Part shown: positions 62,730 through 64,000 of the stretch, one piece after another
Numbering within the stretch: position 1 is the stretch's first letter
How the letters are laid out: every line of letters begins with the position of its first letter
DNA from: Robbsia andropogonis
GTDB taxonomy: Bacteria; Pseudomonadota; Gammaproteobacteria; Burkholderiales; Burkholderiaceae
Direction of reading: 5' to 3'
Assembly: GCF_000970345.1 (NCBI RefSeq)
Contig: NZ_LAQU01000002.1
Span: forward strand, 62,001-126,000
DNA: 64,000 nt
The notes under the pieces: generated by a model
What the model was told of the DNA's origin: nothing
The model's database searches: none
What the model saw: the letters and a program-made list of their open reading frames with translations, nothing else
Position numbers and translations under genes: made by a program

Positions 62730-63896
62730 ATGGAACTGCATCAACTGGAAGCGTTCTCCGCCGTGATGTCGGTCGGCAGCATTACCGGCGCCGGCAAGCT
62801 GCTCGCGCGGTCGCAACCAGCGGTGACACGACAAATCCAGGAACTGGAAGCGGATCTTGGCTATGCCCTGTTCGCCCGAAATGGTCCGCGCGTCACGCCG
62901 ACGCATGAAGCATTCCTGTTGTACGAGGAAGTCGAGCGTTCCCTGGTCGGTCTGGAAGCGATCACGCAACGTGCGCGGGCGATCGGCAATGGCACCGAAC
63001 GGCCAATCGCCTTGGCGGCGACGTCGGCATTGGGCACCTCGATCGTTCCTGAAGCATTGCGTCGGGTACTCGAAGACGAGGCCCGCGGCAGCGACGGCGG
63101 AGCGGCATGCGGACGCGTGACGCCTGCGAACGCGATTGCGATGCCTCGCTGGCAGGTCAGGACGCAATCGGCGGAGCATATTGTCCATGCCGTACTGACG
63201 GATCACGCCGATATCGGGTTGACGACATTACCGGTCGCCCATGACGGGCTTGACGTCCATTGGATAGCGGAAGCGCCATGCGTATTGGCGCTTCCGCCCG
63301 GTCACCCGCTGGCGGTTGTGGCAGATCCCGAGCGTGAAGAGAATGGGCTATGGGATCTGCCACCGGTGCCTTTACGCGCACTGCATGGTGTGGGGCTTGC
63401 GACCGTGGCCAACCGGCATCGTTTGCGTCACCGGATTGACGCTGCGTTCGCCCGTGCACACGTGACCCCAGCCATCTGGCTCGAATCGAACAGCGGCGCG
63501 AACGCACTGATGGCTGCCCGCACGGGCGCCATGGCCGCTGTTGTCGATCCTGCCACCGCAATCGGCCATCAGGGCAATGGCGTGCACATTCGGGCGCTGG
63601 CGGAAAGCATTCCCTTCCTATTTGCCGTGGTCACACGTGCCGGCCGGACCCAGTCGCCTAGCGTACAGCGCCTGCTGCAGGCACTGCACGACAGTGCGCG
63701 TGGACTGCTGCGGCACGTCACCTTTCACGCAGCGGATGCACATGACGCATTGCTGCAGCAGGATCGATCTGTATCGACGCGGGGCAAAGCGCCCATTCGC
63801 ACAACCCTGCGCCGTGGCGCCGACACACGGCAACAGATCAGCAACGACGGCGTGTCGATCGCGCGCCGCGCGGCGAAATCGACTGGCAGGCAATGA
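62730..63896 (+). CDS. LysR-family transcriptional regulator with long C-terminal tail
   Basis: A 388-residue LysR regulator. Residues ~1-60 are the winged HTH (LEAFSAVMSVGSITGAGKLLARSQPAVTRQIQELE), ~95-305 the effector domain. The final ~75 residues are an Arg/Ser-rich tail that ordinary ~300-residue LysR proteins lack. There is also an insertion of about 15 residues near residue 125 (DEARGSDGGAACGRV). The ATG at 62730 is chosen because residues before it are not part of the fold. It is divergent from livK, which it probably regulates. Confidence 0.83.
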   Translation: MELHQLEAFSAVMSVGSITGAGKLLARSQPAVTRQIQELEADLGYALFARNGPRVTPTHEAFLLYEEVERSLVGLEAITQRARAIGNGTERPIALAATSALGTSIVPEALRRVLEDEARGSDGGAACGRVTPANAIAMPRWQVRTQSAEHIVHAVLTDHADIGLTTLPVAHDGLDVHWIAEAPCVLALPPGHPLAVVADPEREENGLWDLPPVPLRALHGVGLATVANRHRLRHRIDAAFARAHVTPAIWLESNSGANALMAARTGAMAAVVDPATAIGHQGNGVHIRALAESIPFLFAVVTRAGRTQSPSVQRLLQALHDSARGLLRHVTFHAADAHDALLQQDRSVSTRGKAPIRTTLRRGADTRQQISNDGVSIARRAAKSTGRQ

Positions 63897-63916
63897 AGGA
63901 CTTATTAGCAGGACGC

Positions 63917-64000
63917 ATGATGACATCATCCACACCCACCGCCCATGAAGCCCCCTCGACGCTGCCCCGGTCCGTCGTCGCCAACGCAGAGGCGTCTCTC
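63917..64000 (+). CDS. Start of an unidentified ORF, cut by the window edge
   Basis: Twenty-eight codons from ATG-ATG at 63917 with an AGGAC ribosome-like site. The frame also opens at 63893, where an ATGA overlaps the LysR stop, so it may be coupled to that gene. The visible residues are Thr/Ser/Ala/Pro-rich and too few to identify. Confidence 0.45.
   Translation, partial: MMTSSTPTAHEAPSTLPRSVVANAEASL

Noticed and set aside
1-64000. CRISPR arrays, tRNA or rRNA genes, insertion sequences and prophage genes
   Set aside because: No repeat-spacer pattern, cloverleaf, transposase or phage structural motif was seen. The T6SS sheath genes are phage-related in origin only.

Overview
The window looks like a chromosomal segment of a Burkholderiales bacterium, most likely Burkholderiaceae. 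The base composition is GC-rich. The gene content (SsuD/SsuC/SsuB, Gsi-type peptide uptake with IaaA, uronate dehydrogenase, PuuE-type allantoinase, T6SS sheath and Hcp genes, NodT/HAE1 efflux, paired LysR regulators) and the protein sequences fit that group. The species cannot be named from this sequence. I see no rRNA, tRNA, CRISPR array or insertion sequence. This is metabolic and transport-rich accessory DNA.

Layout. 1-3.9 kb: alkanesulfonate uptake and desulfonation (ssuD-ssuC-ssuB, minus strand) with a truncated rhodanese-like gene beyond it. 4.1-5.95 kb: two divergent DJ-1/PfpI-fold genes, a GlxA-type AraC regulator and an isonitrile-hydratase-like enzyme. 6-9.7 kb: a GH31 alpha-glycosidase and an MFS sugar-acid-type transporter, preceded by two matching GTTCG-N4-CGAAC operators. 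10.2-13.6 kb: a MAPEG protein, then a PvdE-like cyclic-peptide exporter divergent from a nitroreductase, with Fur-box-like sequences between them. 13.6-21.2 kb: LysR and alcohol dehydrogenase, then uronate dehydrogenase followed upstream by a four-gene ABC importer. 21.6-27.3 kb: a 1054-residue Cache/GAF/HD-GYP protein with a split HD-GYP domain, a Bcr/CflA-type MFS pump and a MipA-family outer-membrane protein.

27.6-37.3 kb: one long minus-strand unit, rpiR-iaaA-gsiABCD-dmpA-dppA. It combines peptide import with three unusual peptidases (isoaspartyl, L-aminopeptidase/D-esterase, D-aminopeptidase) and looks like a system for scavenging modified or D-residue peptides, probably under the RpiR regulator. 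37.4-42.4 kb: an isolated T6SS fragment (tssB-tssC-hcp) divergent from a 636-residue protein of unknown function. 42.5-45.5 kb: a MarR-like protein, PuuE-type allantoinase, MgtC-family protein and RidA.

45.6-51.8 kb: a complete tripartite RND efflux operon (adaptor, pump, outer-membrane factor) with ATGA overlaps; a long perfect inverted repeat lies upstream. 52.2-53.1 kb: an unusual HAD-fold protein. 53.1-56.5 kb: a NitT/TauT-type ABC importer in which both permease domains are fused in one chain. It is preceded by a translationally coupled 74-residue ORF and a structured leader. 57.2-62.1 kb: a branched-chain-amino-acid-type ABC importer (livF, livG, fused livHM, livK), divergent from a LysR gene. 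A truncated ORF follows at the right end.

Most promising for novelty are the orphan tssBC-hcp plus 636-residue protein, the structured leader and small ORF upstream of the fused permease, the HD-GYP protein with its roughly 160-residue insertion, and the Fur-box-flanked orphan cyclic-peptide exporter. All functional calls rest on motif and family recognition by eye; no database search was run.
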